DNA of 64,000 nt, taken from contig NZ_JACIGE010000002.1 of assembly GCF_014197755.1 (NCBI RefSeq), positions 372,001 to 436,000 of the forward strand, written 5' to 3'. Both the position numbers and the translations under genes were made by a program. This document shows positions 61,386 to 64,000 of the stretch, piece after piece. The notes beneath the pieces are model-generated. The model ran no database searches. It was given only the letters and a program-made list of their open reading frames with translations, and was not told where the DNA came from. The stretch comes from Rhodocyclus tenuis (GTDB lineage: Bacteria; Pseudomonadota; Gammaproteobacteria; Burkholderiales; Rhodocyclaceae). The number at the start of each line of letters is the position of its first letter. Within the stretch, counting starts at the first letter, position 1.

Positions 61386-61931
61386 ATGAATCGCCTGCAA
61401 GTCCGCACCACCCTTCCCGCAACGCTCACCGCCGCCGTTTTCGCCGCGCTCGTCGCCGGCTGCAGCTCGTCGCCCACCGGCCCAGAGCAGTCCGGCGCTC
61501 CGGTTGAATCGCGCACCGGCGTGACGCCAGTCGTCGCCGGCAACGTGCAAGGCAACCGCCTGCCCGCCGAACTCACCGATCCGAAGAGCATCCTGTCGAA
61601 GCGCAGCGTTTACTTCGACTACGACAGCTTCGAAGTGAAGGCCGAGTTCAAGGATCTGGTTGCCGCGCACGCGCGCTTCCTCTCCGCCAACCGTCAGTTC
61701 AAGATCCTGATCCAGGGCAATACCGACGAACGCGGCAGCCGCGAATACAACCTTGCCCTCGGCCAGAAGCGTGCCGAAGCGCTGAAGAAGATGCTGGTTC
61801 TGCTCGGCGCCCGCGAAGACCAGGTTGAATCGGTCAGCCTCGGCGAAGAAAAGCCGAAGAATGAAGGCCACGACGACACCGCCTGGGCGGAAAACCGTCG
61901 CGCCGACATCCTCTACAGCGGCGAGTTCTAA
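61386..61931 (+). CDS. pal: Peptidoglycan-associated lipoprotein Pal
   Basis: The 181-residue lipoprotein has a lipobox (ALVAGC) and the OmpA-like peptidoglycan-binding domain (SVYFDYDSFEVK, IQGNTDERGSREYNLALGQKRAEALKKML, WAENRRADI). It anchors the outer membrane to the cell wall. CAGGAG precedes the ATG. Confidence 0.96.
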   Translation: MNRLQVRTTLPATLTAAVFAALVAGCSSSPTGPEQSGAPVESRTGVTPVVAGNVQGNRLPAELTDPKSILSKRSVYFDYDSFEVKAEFKDLVAAHARFLSANRQFKILIQGNTDERGSREYNLALGQKRAEALKKMLVLLGAREDQVESVSLGEEKPKNEGHDDTAWAENRRADILYSGEF

Positions 61932-61933
61932 GC

Positions 61934-62746
61934 ATGCAGCGCCGCCGCCCGACTGCCCCCCTGCCGGCGCTGTCGCCGGCGGCGCTGTGTCTCTGGCTGG
62001 CACTTGGCGTGGCCCCCGCGGCCCACGCCGGTCTGTTTGACGACGAAGAAGCGCGTCGCCAGATTTCCGACCTCAACGCCAAAACCAGCGAGCGCCTCGA
62101 AACCACGAGCAAGGCGCAATTCGAGCTGGCCAACCAGATCCAGGCGCTGCGCGAAGAGAACGCGCGCCTGCGTGGCCAAGTGGAAACGCTCACCTACGAG
62201 CTGGAAGCCGCCAACAAGCGGCAGCAGGATTTTTACATCGACCTCGACGCTCGCCTGCGCAAGCTTGAGCCACAGGCGAGCAGCGCCGATCCGCACCTGG
62301 CCGAGGGCAAACCTGCCGATGCAGCGCCCGCCGCCGATGGCAAGACCACGGCGCCGCGCCCGCCGGCCGACCCGAACGCCGAAGCGCACGAGTACGAAGC
62401 GGCGCTGAACCTGTTCAAGGGCAAGAAACTCAAGGAAGCGGCGAGCGCCTTCAGCGGCTTCGTCAAGGCGCATCCGGACAGCACGCTGGCGCCGAACGCG
62501 CAATACTGGTTCGGCAACGCGCAGTACGCGCTCGGCGACTGCAAGAAGTCGATCGACGCACACAATTCGCTGATCGCGCGCTGGCCGCAGCACGCCAAGG
62601 CCTCCGACGCGCTGCTCAACATCGCCTCGTGCCAGCAGGAACTCGGCGACGCCAAGGCCGCCAAGAAGACGCTGGAAACGCTGCAGAGCAAGTACCCGGA
62701 CAGCCCGGCTGCCAGCACCGCCAAGCAGCGGCTGAAGAACCGGTGA
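61934..62746 (+). CDS. cpoB: CpoB (YbgF), cell-division coordinator
   Basis: The 270-residue protein has a signal peptide (to about AHA, residue 33), a coiled coil for trimerisation and three C-terminal TPR repeats (ANAQYWFGNAQYALGDCKKSI etc.). It links peptidoglycan synthesis to Tol-Pal constriction. It starts two bases after the pal stop. Confidence 0.93.
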   Translation: MQRRRPTAPLPALSPAALCLWLALGVAPAAHAGLFDDEEARRQISDLNAKTSERLETTSKAQFELANQIQALREENARLRGQVETLTYELEAANKRQQDFYIDLDARLRKLEPQASSADPHLAEGKPADAAPAADGKTTAPRPPADPNAEAHEYEAALNLFKGKKLKEAASAFSGFVKAHPDSTLAPNAQYWFGNAQYALGDCKKSIDAHNSLIARWPQHAKASDALLNIASCQQELGDAKAAKKTLETLQSKYPDSPAASTAKQRLKNR

Positions 62747-63429
62747 AGCTGACACCAGCAACCGGCTCCGGCGGGCCACGCTCGCCGGGCGCCACGCTGC
62801 GCATCAACGAAATCTTTCTCTCGCTGCAGGGCGAGACCTCGCGCGCCGGCCTGCTCACCGTCTTCGTCCGCCTGACTGGTTGCCCGCTGCGCTGCGTCTG
62901 GTGCGATACCGAGTATGCGTTCTCCGGCGGCAGCAGCCGGCCGCTGGCCGAGGTGGTCGCGGCGGTGCTCGCTTTCGGCGTTGGCCGCGTCTGCGTCACC
63001 GGCGGCGAGCCGTTGGCGCAGGCCGCCTGCCTGCCGCTGCTGACGGCGCTGTGTGACGCTGGCTGCGACGTGTCGTTGGAGACTTCCGGCGCGCTCGACA
63101 TCGGCGGCGTCGATGCGCGCGTCTCGCGCATCGTCGACCTGAAAGCGCCGGCTTCCGGCGAGGTAGCGCGCAACCACTGGCCGAACATCGAACTGCTCAC
63201 GGCGCACGACGAGCTGAAATTCGTCCTCGCCGACCGCGCCGATTACGACTGGGCCTGCGCGCAGATCCGCGAACACCGCCTTGATCAGCGCTGCCCGCTG
63301 CTGATGTCGCCGGTGGCTGACCGCCTCGATCCGCCGACGCTGGCCGGCTGGATGATCGCCGACCGCATCCCGGCGCGCTTCCAGCTGCAATTGCACAAGC
63401 AGCTTTGGGGTAACATGCGGGGCAAGTAA
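62743..63429 (+). CDS. queE: QueE, 7-carboxy-7-deazaguanine synthase
   Basis: The 228-residue radical SAM enzyme has GETSRAGLLTVFVRLTGCPLRCVWC, with the CxxxCxxC 4Fe-4S motif, plus CVTGGEP and LKAPASGE. It makes the deazaguanine core in queuosine synthesis. GTG at 62743 overlaps the cpoB stop; the longer upstream frame is a reading of cpoB. Confidence 0.94.
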   Translation: MKLTPATGSGGPRSPGATLRINEIFLSLQGETSRAGLLTVFVRLTGCPLRCVWCDTEYAFSGGSSRPLAEVVAAVLAFGVGRVCVTGGEPLAQAACLPLLTALCDAGCDVSLETSGALDIGGVDARVSRIVDLKAPASGEVARNHWPNIELLTAHDELKFVLADRADYDWACAQIREHRLDQRCPLLMSPVADRLDPPTLAGWMIADRIPARFQLQLHKQLWGNMRGK

Positions 63430-63446
63430 GCGCCCAGGAGACCGCC

Positions 63447-63809
63447 GTGACCGATGACCGCCGCCATCACACCCGCATCGCCTTCCACACGCCGGCACAG
63501 CTCAATGTCGGCAGTGAAACCCTCGCCGTGCGCGTGCTCGACATCTCGCTCAAGGGCGCGCTGCTGGCGCTGAATCCGGCGACGCCAATCACCATCGGCA
63601 GCCTCTGTTCGCTCGACGTGCACCTCGACGAACTCGGCGACGCCATCCGCATGGAAGGCGAAGTGCGCCACGTCGGCGGCGGCGACGCCGGCATCGTCTG
63701 TCGCACGATCGACCTCGACAGCGTCACCCATCTGCGCCGACTGGTCGAACTCAATCTCGGCGACCCGGCGCTGCTCGAACGCGAGCTGTCGGCGCTGGCC
63801 AACGACTGA
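63447..63809 (+). CDS. PilZ-domain protein
   Basis: The 120-residue protein has RRHHTRIAF as the RxxxR motif and DISLKGALL in the position of the D/NxSxxG motif, so it may bind cyclic di-GMP. It lies between queE and queC without evident functional link. GTG start follows CAGGAGA. Confidence 0.85.
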   Translation: MTDDRRHHTRIAFHTPAQLNVGSETLAVRVLDISLKGALLALNPATPITIGSLCSLDVHLDELGDAIRMEGEVRHVGGGDAGIVCRTIDLDSVTHLRRLVELNLGDPALLERELSALAND

Positions 63810-63875
63810 TTCCGGCAGTCCGCGTCTTTTCCGCCGGCGGCACGCGCCGCCGGCCTTCATTTCCCGTTCGCATCC

Positions 63876-64000
63876 ATGTCTGATTCTGCCCGCCCCGCCG
63901 TCATCCTTCTTTCCGGCGGCCTCGATTCGGCGACGACGCTGGCCATCGCCCGCTCCGCCGGTTTCCGCAGCTACTGCCTGTCCTTCGACTACGGCCAGCG
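63876..64000 (+). CDS. queC: QueC, 7-cyano-7-deazaguanine synthase (truncated by window end)
   Basis: The first 41 or so residues contain the PP-loop [11 protein letters not shown] and LSFDYGQR, diagnostic for QueC. The enzyme converts carboxy-deazaguanine to preQ0 with ATP and ammonia, directly after QueE. The rest lies outside the window. Confidence 0.93.
   Translation, partial: MSDSARPAVILLSGGLDSATTLAIARSAGFRSYCLSFDYGQ

Overview
The window is GC-rich DNA from a proteobacterium, most likely a betaproteobacterium of the Rhodocyclales type. This is inferred from the tolB-pal-cpoB-queE-queC block, the E. coli-like ycaO and a BcepMu-type transposable prophage; no rRNA or tRNA gene is present to confirm it. 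Three blocks make up the window: a Mu-like prophage (about 1-35,640), a complete type I-F CRISPR-Cas locus (35,648-46,931) and ordinary chromosome (46,932-64,000, cut inside queC).

The prophage has two divergent arms that meet at a repressor/operator switch near 17,150. The leftward arm begins at a TTGACA/CATAAT promoter whose spacer holds a 20-bp palindromic operator. It carries small HTH regulators, a DDE transposase, a MuB-like ATPase, a Gam-like protein, GemA and a Mor/C-family activator, and it ends at a lipoprotein gene and a strong terminator (7223-7245). A separate leftward late operon follows with lysozyme, holin, DUF2730, gp26/gp27, terminase, portal and a MuF-type minor head protein fused to a zincin-like domain. 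The rightward arm starts with the repressor and an accessory module of four further genes. Late head genes (19,773-30,154) and baseplate/fibre genes (30,237-35,486) come next. The three late operons share one promoter architecture: a TAAC-N4-GTTA dyad ending exactly 36 nt before the ATG and a TAnnnT hexamer ending exactly 6 nt before it. That geometry predicts leaderless late mRNAs.

The accessory module downstream of the repressor (17,178-19,644) is the best candidate for an undescribed system in the phage. Three consecutive proteins (repressor C-terminus, an ORF6C-like protein, a two-TM protein) share a QEFxGxVxGxVAGRDII-like motif, and a SLATT-like two-TM protein follows.

The CRISPR locus encodes Cas2-3 on the minus strand, divergent from cas8f-cas5f-cas7f-cas6f-cas1, with a 57-repeat array behind cas1. 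This differs from the usual I-F order and Cas8f is N-terminally short. The cas2-3/cas8f intergenic region hides two degenerate CRISPR repeats around a 24-nt pseudo-spacer. That pseudo-spacer matches a site 61 nt downstream, in the same promoter region, at 18 of 24 positions. The site has a CC PAM and a seed matched everywhere except position 6, so this looks like a cas-autorepressing guide RNA. Several leader-distal spacers resemble homologous positions of the resident prophage, each with the expected PAM.

The chromosomal part contains a MerR/carboxymuconolactone-decarboxylase pair, a three-lipoprotein CsgG/DUF4810/GNA1162 operon, a LysR regulator divergent from pirin and flavodoxin genes, and a leftward cluster with serC, an ATP-grasp protein, an FrhB-like Fe-S flavoprotein, ycaO and an M20 amidohydrolase. 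It ends with rightward tolB-pal-cpoB-queE-PilZ-queC.
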